NCBI GenBank assembly: GCA_037178675.1
Contig: JAYMGJ010000385.1
Location: forward strand, 62,001 to 126,000
DNA length: 64,000 bases
Direction: 5' to 3'
From: Scleroderma bovista
Taxonomy: Eukaryota > Basidiomycota > Agaricomycetes > Boletales > Sclerodermataceae
In this document: positions 22,320 through 34,646 of the stretch, in pieces
Layout of the letters: every line of letters starts with the position of its first letter
How positions within the stretch are numbered: position 1 is the stretch's first letter
The notes under the pieces: generated by a model
What the model saw: the letters and a program-made list of their open reading frames with translations, nothing else
Database searches by the model: none
What the model was told of the DNA's origin: nothing
Program-made: the position numbers and the translations under genes

Positions 22320-23804
22320 TCACATTCTTGCAAGAGCAACCGAGAGCGTGTCCACGCGCTGGGGCTGATAGAAGGATGCATTGCGACGACCAAAAACTTT
22401 CCTAATGTGAAATTAAAAACATGCGGCATCCTGCATTCAATTACTCACCGGTTCCACCAAAGCAGTAGGTCTTTGACCTCGGCAGACTTCTTGGGTGACA
22501 AAGGCTGTTCGAAGTAGTCGATGATGTTACGGTAAAGCACATTGTAATCAAACTCTTCGTCATGTAAATTCCATGACGTGGAGCTCGATAGCGCGAAGCG
22601 AAGCTATTTTGGGCCAATAAATAGACGTGATGCAAGAATACAAGCACTTACTTGACAAGTGGTGTATGCGATGGCACGAGGATCCACAGACCTCATCTTC
22701 AACAATCCTGCAACATCACAGCGAGTTCTCGTACCACGCGTGGTCTTCCGGGCCTTTCTGGAAGAGCCCACCGCATCTTCGTCGTCATCAAGTTCAGCTC
22801 GAGCTGAGCTTGGTGATGTGAAGATGGAGCAAAATGCCTATACATGGCGAGTCAGAGCATAAAATTGGCACACAATAACCATAATGCCTTACCCTTACAA
22901 GTAGTTCCCCTTTAAAAAGCCCTTTAGAAGGATTCATTGGGTCATATTGACCCCTGAGATATACAAAGGCCGGATACGTATGTGCAGTTACCGGATACTT
23001 AGGATGATATTCACGGATTGCAGAACGAATGCTATTATCCATTGTTAGTAATCTGGCAGAACGACCGACAGATCGATGAACATACGAAGTGTCACACCAA
23101 TCATAGTCCACTGGACACAGAAGTCGGCCGGTTACGTTGTTATAAAACCCCCGTTCCGACTTGTCAGTAGGACTGAGAAGGGGTTCTGGACGCAATGATG
23201 CCTCATTCAACCAATTCACGATAGCGATCTTCAGTGCATTGGCATCATCGCCCCTTGCCCCATCCGCACCTTTCCTTAGCTTCAAAAGTGCCATCATATA
23301 GAAAAGGGCTTCCATAAAATAGTACTCAATCTTACCTCTTGAAATGCTAGGACTATGTCATGGTTGTCTGGATCCAAACCTAAGGTTTTCTTGATTGACG
23401 GGCACCAGTGAACCAGTTTTTTGAACGAGCGGTAGGTGTACTCCTCCCTTCAGAACAAACGGTAATAGATTCAGACTTGTCCAAATCAAAGATAAAAAAA
23501 GTGCATACTCAGTAGAGCCTTCAATGGCATCCGCAGATGCCTCATCATCTGCTCCAAGCTCAAGACGACGATCATGTTCTGCGATCAAGTCGGGGATAGG
23601 TTTAGCGAGATCAACAAGCCGACGTATGGCCCGTCCTTCAAGACGATAAGAATGTGTGCTAGCAAATGTGTGCGCTGTGAGTTCAGGGAAACATTTAAAT
23701 ACTCTAAGGACCTACGGCTTTCTCACAAACTTTGCAAGGAGTTGGTTGTTCGCTTCCTCCAGTGCAGCAATTCGGCGTTTCAGTGAAGCAGGAGTGTCAG
23801 ACAT
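22320..23804 (-). CDS. DUF6698-family protein
   Basis: A spliced gene on the minus strand that reads through without defects. It starts MSDTPASLKRRIAALEE (ATG at 23804), a short coiled-coil-like helix. It continues GRAIRRLVDLAKPIPDLI, FKKLVHWCPSIKK, ERGFYNNVTGRLLCPVDYDW, YPVTAHTYPAFVY, NPSKGLFKGELLV, AYTTCQLRFALSS and FDYNVLYRNIIDYFE. It ends VFGRRNASFYQPQRVDTL with a stop at 22320-22322. These are the landmarks I recall for DUF6698, a family of unknown function that is common in mushroom genomes. About seven introns of 45-60 bp with canonical ends are required. No transmembrane segment or signal peptide. Nothing in the neighbourhood explains its job. The gene lies just outside the right TIR of the 9.8 kb element. 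Confidence 0.8.
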
Positions 23805-24935
23805 CGCAGGCGAAATTGAAATTTCCTCAGGCTCGATATATTTTCTTTTAACAAATACTGGACACAGACATGATCCGGTGAGCCTCAGAGCAGAATTACT
23901 AATTGATTGCTCCGGTTGCTGGAACAAACGAGCGATGATCAGTTGGATTCCTCCATTGCCATCAACACACGGAGTACACAGCTTTCATTGGCGATCATTT
24001 CATTGGTTCCCAGACTGTTGGGATAGGGTGATTAGACTTTGCAAGCATGAGGTTAGGTTTTCAGCCTATTCAACACTTCCCCGGAGGGTTAGCACTGAGC
24101 TTCTAGGACACAAGCACCGGCCCTGGTACTCACCAATACAGAATTACCGATCGGACGGGAATCAGGTTTGAGTTTTCGAGCTCCCCGTTGAAACTGGCAT
24201 CGTGGGTCAGGCAGCTAGACTTGATCAAATCTATAGCCAAATATGTGAGTATATGACCCGGAGCCGACGGAACGTCTGCGCAGAGAGAAAGTACAGAGTA
24301 CACGAACCTGTGAAAGGCAAGGATGCGTTAGCTCAGCTCCTCTCTCAATCTCAACACATGCCACCTTCTTGCAATACAAACAGAAGCAACGATGACTGCT
24401 GGAAAGTAAGGCAGTGAGCTGGCTGGAGACCAACACTGTAGCTCGCAAGGTGAAGTTTTCAGTTCTTCCCCTTGTTCGAAATTGACAACTTCAATTCAGT
24501 TCGAAGGTAACTGAAAGTGATAATCGGATAGTGTGAAGTGTCATGAACCGGTATCCACTTTGACTCACCTCAGTTCACCTCGGTGGCAAAACTACCAGAT
24601 TAGCACTAGTGCGCGTACACAGCTGGTCAAATTAGTGGTAATCAGGACCAACGTTTGGCCCGGGTGACCCGGGTCAGGGTCATGTACGTACGTACAACCT
24701 TCATGGTGCTGCATGAAGTGGCACTGCACCGCAAAGAATGGTATGGTCAGCATCAGCGATAGTTCAATGTGGGGGACTCAACATTGTCAAGTCCATCAGG
24801 GACGGCGGCAAAAATGCTCGAAGGTTTGTGAAGTTCCGACCGACCACCACAACAGTACTACAATCTGGGCCTAATTTTCTGAATGAAAAAAGTGGGAGGC
24901 TTCAAAGGCTAAGCTGACCCACCTGTTTCAGCTCA
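23805..24935. other. intergenic, nothing recognised
   Basis: Probably divergent promoter space between the DUF6698 gene (-) and the unknown gene at 24936 (+). No repeated element or RNA gene seen. Plus-strand frames at 23656-24171 are antisense shadows of the DUF6698 first exons or chance frames. Confidence 0.45.
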
Positions 24936-25691
24936 ATGCGTCGAAACCTCCTTCCCAGCTACGGTGATCGCCCTCGCGCCTCCACACACGATTCCCAATC
25001 TATTTCTCGGAGGGCCCAGGTTACTAGCAATTCTGAAGAGGTTTGGTGATCAAGTCCGTGTCTGTACTTAGATTACTGATGGGTTTGTATGCAGCTTGGT
25101 ACTGGCGGAAGGGAGGATGGAGAGGGCCACATGTCTGATGGCCGCAAAGATCCGAGCTCTGGTAGTCCCCCAGAAAACCCGAGTCAAAGAGGAGGGGGAA
25201 TATGGCCTGCATACCACGCTGGAGTAGAAGATGCAGCTCCATCTCCAAATCAGCAATCGGGAGGTGCACAGGTGATGTACCCAAATCCATTAACTATTTC
25301 AATCTATACTGATACAATGAAACAGGCTACCGGAGAATTGATTGCTGGTCTGAAAAGACAGAGGTCAGATGAAAACAATCCTCAGCCACAGGTAAGTTGG
25401 TCTTACATGATAGGTGGAATGCCGAGCTGATCTATTTACAAGACGCCACGTCGTAAGAGTCGTACTAATGTACGAGAAAATTCTGTTCCAGTGCCACATC
25501 AGGTCAAGCGCCCTCGACTACTCGAACCGTTTGAGCCCAAGATGGACTCCAAATCTCATAGGGAAGGGCTTGAAGACGCAATTAAAGGAGTGCAGGAGTT
25601 ACTTGGAAAGCAGACTGAGGTACTTGCCGAAATACTTCAGATCATGAAAGGGGATTCGAAAACAAGGCCTCGCAATGTCTATTTCCTCTGA
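24936..25691 (+). CDS. hypothetical nuclear-type protein with C-terminal helix
   Basis: Three exons, 24936-25040, 25095-25391 and 25443-25691, join in phase 0 to a 216-residue protein. Donors are gtttgg and gtaagt; acceptors are tgcag and caag. I do not recognise it. It begins MRRNLLPSYGDRPRAS and contains a Gly/Pro/Ser-rich low-complexity middle. Basic clusters that could be nuclear localisation signals follow (LKRQRSDE, TPRRKSRTN, VKRPRLL). The end is a predicted helix with heptad-like leucines (GVQELLGKQTEVLAEILQIM). Each exon being an exact multiple of three supports a real gene. No neighbour suggests a pathway. Confidence 0.5.
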
Positions 25692-28199
25692 TGCCTACGA
25701 TTAGTGTATGATTGTGAATCCGTGTACTACATGTATGGTGCTATCAGTATCTTCAAATAAGAGCTTGAAATGCCGCCTCACCCTTGCTTGCAGAGAACCT
25801 AGTTTACTTGGTCTTTAGGTCCCGATGGCACATTCTGCAGTGGTTGCACTCCTGTGCGCACACACGTCCATGACGCTGCCAGTCGCAATCAGTCTATACT
25901 AGAAACTTGCACATCTGAATCGAATGTCTACGATGCCCATACGACACTTCATTTTCGCCAACTCAGCTACCTCTACGGCAGACCCACGACAAAGTGCTGG
26001 GCCGTGCCCTCTGCGCGTACTCGACAGAACGCGGTACATGTCGCATCGCAACACCACCAAAACGTGGACCTAGCATATTTAACGTGTACGCGGCACTCTA
26101 CCGGGGTAGGGGCAGATACAGCATCCGATCACTGCGCAATTTCGACACCAGGATCTTTCTAGCCCACCAGAGCAGAGCCAGCGTCGCAACTACGTGCTGT
26201 ACTGGTGACCTAGCTACCACCTCTGTACACTCAAAACTGGGACTCCATAGCTGCACAATCGTCAGTCCTCCGTGTAATCGGACCAGCCTCTCTGCAGACT
26301 CGAGCAAGAACTTGGTGGATAAAGTGTCGCCCCATTCACTGTGCGAGCAGGAACGGGACGCACAACCTGGCGCAATTCGAGTCATAGGGAATTGGGTCTG
26401 GTTTAGAGCAGGGCACTTATCCGGTACGTTTACCTACTGACCTCCAATGTCGAGTGTGAACTGAATGACACGAGTAGTGCCCAGGAAGATCCGCTTATCG
26501 ATCCCAAGTTTGCCCAATTTCAACCAGTTGTGCCGGCACAAGCTACTATGTCGCCCACAGATATACCAGAGTGAGCCTTGATGTACTTCTTATCGTATGG
26601 AACGCAGACTCCTTGACAACATGCTGATGCCTGCCACAGATTCCATTCCACTCACTATACAAAGTCATTTTGGTGCTGTTAGCGATCAATGTGTTTCATG
26701 ACCTTTGCACTGACAAGCTTTACGCAGGCTAGTTCCCATCATTGGCCCTCTAATAGTGCGTCGACGCCTAGGACTGAGAAGAGTACGCTATTTCCCTTTC
26801 ATCCCAACTCATGTCTCAACTTGCTGAAGCGACTCTGCTGTCCTCTCACTTCTTCCCAACCATGCCCAACACACTGGTGCTGAGTCCACTTCAGGCTGCA
26901 CAAGCCTCCCTGCGACATCGGCCACCAACCTACTGCAAAGCAGGTGCCAATCCTAGGGATGTCGGAGGAATACTTTGCCTCGGCACCCCCTTCCTCATTG
27001 ACAGGGCGGGATACATCAGCTACTTTGATGTAGAGACAATATAGCCACGCCGAACAGTACTCATTATACTTGGCAAGTTTTCACCAAGTACTTCAGCAGC
27101 TCAATTGCCTCCGCTGAGGCCTGTGACGCCATGTCATCTACAAGGCTTTGGTTTGCGTTGACGATCATAGAGCTGCCCCCAGTTGGGCCAAACCTCGTCA
27201 ATCATTTCGGATGGAAGATATCGATGGCCTTCGGGAGGGCAGCTCCTGGCTGACTTCGGACGCTGGCTCTCACCATGAGGTCGTCTCCAACTGGTCCATC
27301 TCGACTCACTGCCAATCCGATAACGCGCACTTCAACCCAACAGGACCTCAACTAACTTTAGCCCCCAAGTCCTCGTTTTGGTTCAATGCTCCGTCGTCAC
27401 CAGATCCCTCAAGTCCTCCGGTTCCCCTCTCCCGTCGCCTTACCGCCTCCTCTCTGACATGCGTCATCACTGAAGACCCCGATCCATTCTGTCGTGACGT
27501 CTCCAGCCGCCCTCGTTTTGGCTCCCAAACTTCCTAGCTGGCGCTCACCCCGCAATGTCAGTGTGGTCTTTCCCTCGAACTCAACATGGTGGAAGCATTG
27601 TTGACATCCACGCTAAGTTTCTCCCCTCTGCTATGGAATCCTATCCCACCATGCCTGCTGCGCTGTCTATTGCGCAGGTACTCGGCGGCTATGATCATCC
27701 CTGCTGTCTGTGGTTGCTCTCATGTCGCTTCCGGGATTGGACAGCATTGCTCGGATAGGAGGTCTGGTCGTTGTTTCATGCTCTGTTCTGAGCATGGTTG
27801 TATCTTCTCTCTTTATGTACTCCGCACTGCTAACCCGAATGGCAACACAGCCCGCTATTGTCAAACTGTGTATAATTCACCCAGCTTCCCTTAACAGGTC
27901 CCTCCTTGCTTGTTATTTCTCAGCTCTCCGCTCTCAGCGCTCAGCGTCATCGCTGCCAGCGATCTTGGTAAATCGGTGAGCCCCCGTGACAGTAGCAGCC
28001 TCCTTTCAGAGTTGTACTGACATACCAAGCAGTGTGGCCTGCACTGTACTTCCCCTCTCCAGTCAACTCATACACAACGCCTCTCACCCCCGGATACCTT
28101 ATCCTCACCGGTAAGCACTCACTCCCTTCTATCTTCCATACACCTTCCAACGCACATCAGAAACCCCAATTGGCAGCGTCTGTTTCCCGGCAACCTGAC
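25692..28199. other. gene-poor stretch with short frames
   Basis: Frames at 25994-26440, 26811-27044, 27148-27537 and 27586-27979 are Ser/Pro/Leu-rich and unrecognised, with no convincing splice pattern. The phrase ctcacccccggataccttatcctc at 28,083 recurs at 29,100, marking the start of a local duplication that also holds kinase and cyclin relics. I see nothing else. Confidence 0.4.
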
Positions 28200-28620
28200 C
28201 CTTTCTACGGCCACAAGCCCATATCGCGCCTGTGCGTCAAATTCGTCACCCACCTCTTTGCCTGCCCTGAGTTGCCCCCGTCCTCTTCTGGCTTGACGTT
28301 GGAGCTGCCCTAATTTATCGCGTACGCTCTCCATCGGATGAAACTACACCCCTCGGTCACGTTTGCGGCCCTTGTCCTTCTTCAACAACTCAAGGCTTGT
28401 TTCCCCACCGCACGGGGATCGTTGGGCCATTGTCTCTTCGTATCCACGTTCATGTTGGCCAGCAAGGTCATCTGCGACTGTACTTATTCGAACAAATCGT
28501 GGTCGATCGTCGCCCAGGGGATGTTCCAACTCAGGGAGATAAATCAGATGGAGAGAGAGATGTGCCAGTATCTAGAGTGGGAATTGAACGTTGATCTGGT
28601 GACGTTGAAGGAATTCGAGA
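28200..28620 (+). pseudogene. Pho85-type (PCL) cyclin fragment
   Basis: The frame at 28338 encodes a cyclin box: SVTFAALVLLQQLKA, FMLASKVICDCTYSNKSW and INQMEREMCQYLEWELN. This is what I recall from Pcl cyclins that partner Pho85-like CDKs. Just upstream CVKFVTHLFAC and the segment TLELP-stop-FIAYALHRM fit the same protein, but an in-frame TAA (about 28,312) interrupts them. The fragment ends abruptly at LVTLKEFE, where a 70 bp minisatellite begins. The C-terminal half is absent, so it is a truncated relic, probably copied from an intact gene elsewhere. Confidence 0.65.
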
Positions 28621-28623
28621 TGG

Positions 28624-28862
28624 GCCGGTGTGTGGGTGCACTTGCACCCCTCCCGCTCGTCTTATTGGGTTCTGGGGGATTTTTTTGCTCGACGCCGGTG
28701 TGTGGGTGTGCTTGCACCCCTCCCGCTCGTCTTATTGGGTTCTGGGGGATTTTTTTGCTCGACGCTGGTGTGTGGGTGTGCTTGCACCCCTCCCGCTCGT
28801 CTTGTTGGGTTCTGGGGGATTGGTTTTCTTGATGCTGGTGTGTGGGCGCACTTGCGCCCCTC
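28624..28862. repeat. 70 bp minisatellite, about 3.4 units
   Basis: Units start with gcyggtgtgtggg at 28624, 28694, 28764 and 28834, an exact 70 bp period. Each contains cacttgcacccctcccgctc or a variant, then ggttctgggggat and a T run. Frames reading through this array are artefacts of the repeat; 70 is not a multiple of three, so each unit shifts frame. Confidence 0.9.
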
Positions 28863-29059
28863 CCTCCGCTAAGCAGACCCTTCACAATTTGGCGTACAAC
28901 TGATGTCATATGCTCCCACTGTACCCTACCATTCTCCCCCACTTGTTGCCTCACCCCGTTGTGATCTGCAGTCCTGCCGTTCAGCGCTCGGGTGCCGCCA
29001 AGAGTGGACAGGCGACAGGTATGTATATACATACACGGACTCGGCCATGATTGTTGACC

Positions 29060-29233
29060 CCCCCGTCCAGCATCTCCCTTTCATACAATACACAACACCT
29101 CTCACCCCCGGATACCTTATCCTCGCCCGGTAAGCACATATTGCGCATATGTGCCAAATTCGTTACTCACCTATTTGCTTGCCGCTGTCCTCTTCTGGGG
29201 CATATGCCCTCCACTGCACTAAACTACATCCCT
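29060..29233. repeat. partial duplicate of the sequence upstream of the cyclin fragment
   Basis: Encodes YTTPLTPGYLIL and CAKFVTHLFAC again, matching 28,063-28,106 and 28,233-28,265. It shows that the cyclin-flank segment was copied about 1 kb downstream and joined to a casein kinase fragment. Confidence 0.6.
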
Positions 29234-29236
29234 TAG

Positions 29237-29596
29237 CCATCGCGATATCAAGCCTGACAATTTCCTGATAGGCATTGGCAAGCGCGGGAATCAAGTCAAC
29301 ATCATCGACTTCGGTCTTGCTAAAAAGTTCCGAGACCCTAAGACCCACCTTCATATTCCATACAGGGAGAACAAGAACCTTACGGGTACCACTTGCTATA
29401 CGTCTATCAATACTCACTTGGGCGTCGAGCAGGCGCACCTCGAGTCCCTTGCTTATGTTCTGATGTACTTCCTTTGCGGTGCTCTCCCCTGGCAGGGCCT
29501 CAAAGCCACCACCAAGAAACAGAAGTACGACCGAATAATGGAGAAGAAGATGACAATGCCTACTGATCTCTTATGTTATGGTTTCCCAAGCGAGTA
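29237..29596 (+). pseudogene. casein kinase I fragment
   Basis: An open frame without its own start encodes the catalytic loop [26 protein letters not shown] (DFG motif), the CK1 substrate loop, [27 protein letters not shown] and [13 protein letters not shown] follow. It ends at GFPSE-stop. CK1 family proteins are normally several hundred residues. Here the N-lobe and the region after GFPSE are missing, and three residues appear deleted between VEQ and LES. It is a decayed fragment joined to the cyclin-flank duplicate, not a working kinase. Confidence 0.75.
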
Positions 29597-30117
29597 ATGC
29601 CAAATGAACGATCCTGTCAGCTCCCGACCCACTGACGCTCTGCAATAGTAAGGCGAACCAGTGCCTACCCACTATACTAGTAAGTAGTACGAGTAATGCC
29701 GGAATACCGGTGCTCTGCTGTCCTTCGTTGCTGGCTTCGCTCATCCTGGGGGGGGGCACGGTGCAGCCTTCCTCGTATGGTACTTTACCCCACTGCGAAT
29801 TTTTCGAACCAAGTCGTATTTGAGGAAGGAAATGGGCTCAGCTAAGAGGCAGCGCCTCTTGGTGCTCTGCACGTATGTACTCCCCGGTGTTTCTTTTTGT
29901 AAACTTTGTCTCTGTCCAATCAGAGTGCTTCAAAGCCTTTTCGAGTTGTTCCTAACTTTTAGTAAGTATTGAAAAACTCGGCAAGCACATAGCGTAACAA
30001 TGCATGATGCCAGGACTCGTTCAATTTTACTTAACAGCACAGGTTCCCCCATATAATTCCTTCTCCCCTCCTCAGATTTCCCGCTTCCTGACCCTGTCAC
30101 CCACCACAGAATTCATC

Positions 30118-30618
30118 ATGCCACCATTCTCTGAACTTGCGGTTGCCTGTTTCATTCAAACCTCTTCATCGACATGTGCATCCAGCAGCGATTCTCGATG
30201 GGCAATTACTGTCACATTCTCCTCTGCCAAATCATCGGGGTCTGTTGTGTACCAAATTTCTGGCACACACACTGACTATGCTCTTGCAACACCTGCATCT
30301 GTTACACTTTCCTCGCCTTCCAGTGAGTCAACGGCCTTTGGATTGCTAATTTGCTCCCTTACCCATTAATCAGACACACAGGACATCGTTCCTGGTTATC
30401 GCTATATCACTAAGACTGCAATAGGTCTTGCAGATATGGAGAGACTTCATACTTTGCACTCTACACTGAGGGGTATTACAATCGTGCATGGTGACTTAGC
30501 ATGGGGAACACATGAGTGGGTCCTACAGGGAATTGAGGCGTTGCGAGAGTTGGAAGGTTTTTTTGTGGAGAGCCATGTTTCTGCTCAATGGATCAAGGAA
30601 CAGTTTGGTGAGAAGTAG
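30118..30618 (+). CDS. small conserved fungal protein of unknown function
   Basis: Two exons, 30118-30322 and 30374-30618, with a 51 bp intron (gtgagt..atcag) that keeps frame, give a protein of ~149 residues. Features: SRWAITVTF, SGSVVYQISGTHTDY and a C-terminal helical part with ADMERLHTL and HEWVLQGIEALRELEGFF. It resembles a family of short uncharacterised Agaricomycete proteins with a central VYQ.SG.T.Y motif and a C-terminal W..(E)AL..L motif. No signal peptide or membrane helix. Function unknown. It lies between the kinase relics and the Plavaka gene, with no sign of co-regulation. Confidence 0.55.
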
Positions 30619-30989
30619 TCGTAGTCATATTGGAATTGCGGTTTAGGGTGCATTTCCGGTGTATAAAAAGCTGAGCACAGTAGATACAACTATGATTGTA
30701 TCCCAAGCAGCTTGGCCCATGCGCTGTCAGAAGCTTGAGTGTGTATCATGTTTTGTTCCACCTGTGACCTTTACCTGGTCCTGCAACCACACCCTTACTA
30801 TCCGAGTCCGCTGAGTCCCTTCGCTGAAACTGCTCCTGTAAAAATAGTAAGCATGTGATTAGCACAGCCCCTGAAGAACATCCTGTGCTAGTAATAGACG
30901 CCAGCTTGTCTCACTCCCATTGCTGCATCATGCAGCACCCGATGCACTTTCTACTGGTCGCATTCACACTACTCTCTATTTTCTCTCTC

Positions 30990-33900
30990 ATGAGTGACAT
31001 ATTTCGTTGTACCCCTTGCGAGCGTTCATTCAACACCTGTAGAGGCCTCGAACGCCATCGTTCATGCTGCGTCCACCACCAGGAGCATTGTGCTTTGCAG
31101 TCAGATTTACCACGTAAACGGTCGTGGGTCAATGTATCGAGAGCATCAAAGAAGGCGAGAGTCGAATTGGATACCGTGGGTTACCAAAAGTTATTCGAGG
31201 CACTCTGACGTTTATCATACTATCTCTAGGACCCATCTGATTCCACAAATCATGAGGTAGCCCTGCTCCATTTACCATCTGCCGACACATCAGAGTTTTC
31301 ATCTACGATGTCCAATGGACCCATTGATCGACTCATGACATCCCAAGCCTTGCACAAGTCTGACGCCCGCCACACCAATGTAGTCACAGTATCCGATGGA
31401 TCGGTATGTTCATCTACAGTGTCCGATGGATTCCTTGCTCAACTTGTGACATCCTAGACCTTGCACGAGCTTGACACCCGCCACACTAATATAGTCATGT
31501 CAGGCGGATTAGCCTCAGAGTCAGCAGAGAGCTCTCCATTGAAGGAACCCCCACCTCTGTCATTGCCCACGGGTCCTGAAGCCAATGACACAGGGAGGCC
31601 ATTACGAACAAGGCACTTACCTGCACGCTTCAGGGATGTACCTCCAGAACCCCCTTTACCTATTACCAGCGAGGATACTATGCCTGCAGAACCTGACAAC
31701 TCTGCGCCACAAAGTATGGCACTACCTCGTGTTATCCTTCATGTTTTCGATACCATTCGCACTTCATTCAATCGTTTTGGAATTGCACGCCATTACCGTC
31801 ACAGGCCGTCATACGATCCTGATGCATTCGTGGCCATTGATCAGCTCTCGAACAGTCATAACAGTGAAGCATCAATACCCATTCCCTCAACCCCTTTCGC
31901 TCTTCCATCACCGCCATGGCCTTGGAAGAACATGAGCGTCTGGAGTATCATGACTTGGATGATGAGTGGAAGCAGGCAGAAGTCAGAGGCCGAGGTCACC
32001 CGACTCGGGAATATATTACAAGCGGACCATTTTGATCCCCGTGATCTCCAGGGCTTTAACGCGCACACTGAGATGAAGCACTTCGACACCTCAGAAAGCG
32101 CTCTTGACGAGAACAATCCTCTACAACAAGATGGTTGGAAAAAGTCGTCAGTCGATATTCTCGTACCTACACAACAGCACAACCCAGATGGAAATGGCCA
32201 ACAATTTACAGTCGAATGGCTTTTTCACCGGCCACTTACCTCTGTCATCCGTGCCGTTTTTGCTGAGAAGGATGCCAAATGGTTTCATCTCACTCCGTTT
32301 AAACGAATCTGGCGGTCTCCAGTGACTGGGGATGAGCAACGATTATATGACGAGCACGATGAGCTGCAGAAACAGAGACGTGATGACGGTTGTAAATTAG
32401 AAAGGGTTATCGCAGGACTCATGTTCTGGTCCGATGCCACGCATCTCGCACAGTTTGGGAGTGCATCAGCATGGCCAGTGTACCTGTTTTTCGGGAATCA
32501 GTCCAAGTACTTGCGCTCGTGCCCTACATCTGGTGCATGTCATCCCGTTGCGTTCATCCCAACGGTAGGTCTTGAAGAAAATTTATTGGAACCTGGATTG
32601 ACTCTTCTTCGACAGCTTCCTCACTCCATCCTTGATTTGATCTCCAAGTTCTTAAAGAAGAGGAACTACAATGACCTCCTGACTCATTGTAAACGAGAAC
32701 TTATTCATGGAGTCTGGAAAATTTTACTTGATGATGAATTTCTTGATGCGTATCGCAATGGCGTTGTGGTCAAGTGTTATGACGGAAAGCTGCGCAGAGT
32801 GTTTCCACGCATTTTCACATACTCGGCAGATTATCCAGAAAAGTGCGTTCAGTTTTAGAAGCACAGCGAGCAAAGAAAGGGTTTACTTACTTTCAGGGTA
32901 CTTCTGGCTACGATTCGAGACAAGGGTAACTGCCCATGCCCCCGATGCATGATTCCCAAGGCCAATTTTTACCGTCTTGGCTTTCTCTCTGATGCTTTAC
33001 AGCGTGTATCAAAGATTCGTCACTACTTCCGGGAATGTGTTGCGGCTGCACGCGATGCCATCTACAAGGGTGGCTCCTCAATTAAAGGCGCATTACCAGA
33101 AATGCGGCTGAAACCATTTTCATTGGTACCTACCTTCGTATGTTGTTCACTCTTGATATCCACAAGTACAACTATTAACCATATGCTTCCTACAAGAACA
33201 CATTTGCTGAGACACTCGGACCCCTGGGTTTCAACATCTATCGTGCGCTCACGGTGGATTTACTACATGAGTTTGAGCTAGGAGTTTTCAAATCAGTATT
33301 CAGGCACCTTCTGCGGCTGCTTTATGCAATTAACCCGGTGTTGGGGACAAACTTAGTAGCCATTCTTGATGCACGGTATGTCTTGTGTATGGTGTATCAT
33401 ACTCAGCTAGATAGCTTATGTGTTTGTGGGCCAGATTCTACCAGATTCCATCCTTTGGAAAGGGTGCAATTCGACGGTTTCCGTCCAATGTCTCTGAAGC
33501 CCGTCAGTGTGCAGCCCGGCATTTTGAAGATGTCCTTCAGGTAGGTATTACTGTTGGTGACTGGTATGCTTTTCTTGGACTGAGTTAGATTGACATCCAG
33601 TGTGCTATACCTGTGTTTGAGGGCCTATTTCCTTTTGAACATGATCGGGAGATTCAAACCCTGCTGTTTCGACTGGCACAATGGCATGCACTTGCGAAGC
33701 TGCGACTGCATACAGACCATTCCCTTAAACTACTTGACAAAGCTTGTCGGCTACTTGGAGATCAGTTGCGCAAATTTCAGGATTTTACTTGTGCTGCTTT
33801 CAAGACTACAGAGCTGCCATCGGAGACTGCAGCACGGTGGCGACAAAAGGAACGCAGCCTCAGTACAACAGCACCTGGATCTTCCATGACCAAGACCACA

Positions 33901-34574
33901 TCAGCTGCTCGCCGACCCAAGTCATTCAACCTAACAACCTACATACTCCATGCCCTTGGTGACTATGTTCACAACATCCGTCTGTTTGGAACGACAGACT
34001 CCTATACTACCCAACTGGTAAGCTCAATTCATGAAGGCAGATGCATGACACTGAAAACCAGAATGATTTGAATTGACCAAATTTGCTAGGGAGAGCTCTC
34101 TCATCGCCTTCTTAAGAAGTTTTATCAAAATACGAACAAAAAACACCCAGCTGGACAGCTGGCAGCACAAGAACGGCGGCACACACGAATCCGAAGATGG
34201 CAAGATGTGGATGCTGTCGAAACTGACATGGTAGACACAGCTGAAACACCCTGTCCACCCCTTCGACACCATTATTTGTCTGAATCGCCATGTAACACCA
34301 TTAATTTGGCCGAATATCTTGGTAAACATCGAGGTGATCCAGCATTTAAGGTTTGTGTCAAAACATTCTAATTCACGCTGCTATCACCTTTATTCACCTA
34401 TCGTGTTTCCAGGACTTTGTTCCGAAGCTCAAAGACCACCTCCTTTCGCGACTGCTGAATAACAAGTATGATGGTGATGAACAGGGGTTTACAAGTGAAG
34501 AGCGAAACACAATCCATTTCGTGAATAATCTCAATGCAGTCTTACGACCAAGACGCTTTCAAGTCAACTACACA
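30990..34574 (+). pseudogene. Plavaka-type transposase, 5' part (interrupted by 15.6 kb insertion)
   Basis: Plavaka transposases belong to the CACTA-related group common in basidiomycetes. The N-terminus has the typical C2H2 finger (CTPCERSFNTCRGLERH..CCVHH). The catalytic body includes FHLTPFKRIW, LERVIAGLMFWSDATHL, WPVYLFFGNQSKY, FPRIFTYSADYPEK, CPCPRC, LTVDLLHEFELG and the run up to FQVNYT at 34574. About seven introns fit. Two lesions: an in-frame TAG at 31455-31457 (TCC TAG ACC, where the adjacent internal duplicate has TCC CAA GCC), and the large insertion after the VNYT codons. The 3' part resumes at 50167. Outer TIRs of the Plavaka element itself were not found. Confidence 0.8.
34568..34574. 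repeat. left copy of target-site duplication
   Basis: CTACACA here equals 50160-50166. Removing one copy plus everything between them joins GTC AAC TAC ACA to ACA TAT GAC, restoring the uninterrupted family motif VNYTTYDIRRE. Confidence 0.85.
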
Positions 34575-34646
34575 GAGCCGTATGTGTAACTTTGTTGCAA
34601 CAAAATGCGGTAACTACCGTCGCAACCCGTTGCGCCGTTCACGGTA
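34575..34646. repeat. left TIR of the KDZ element
   Basis: Pairs with 50089-50159. The outermost 16 bases are poorly matched, while the blocks from 34591 inward are near identical. Confidence 0.85.

Noticed and set aside
22280..22420. Possible tRNA-like sequence near gtgtccacgcgctgg
   Set aside because: No cloverleaf with a TTCRA loop and acceptor stem could be formed by eye.
28544..29032. 162-codon minus-strand frame over the 70 bp minisatellite
   Set aside because: Consists of translations of the repeat unit in successive frames; not a gene.
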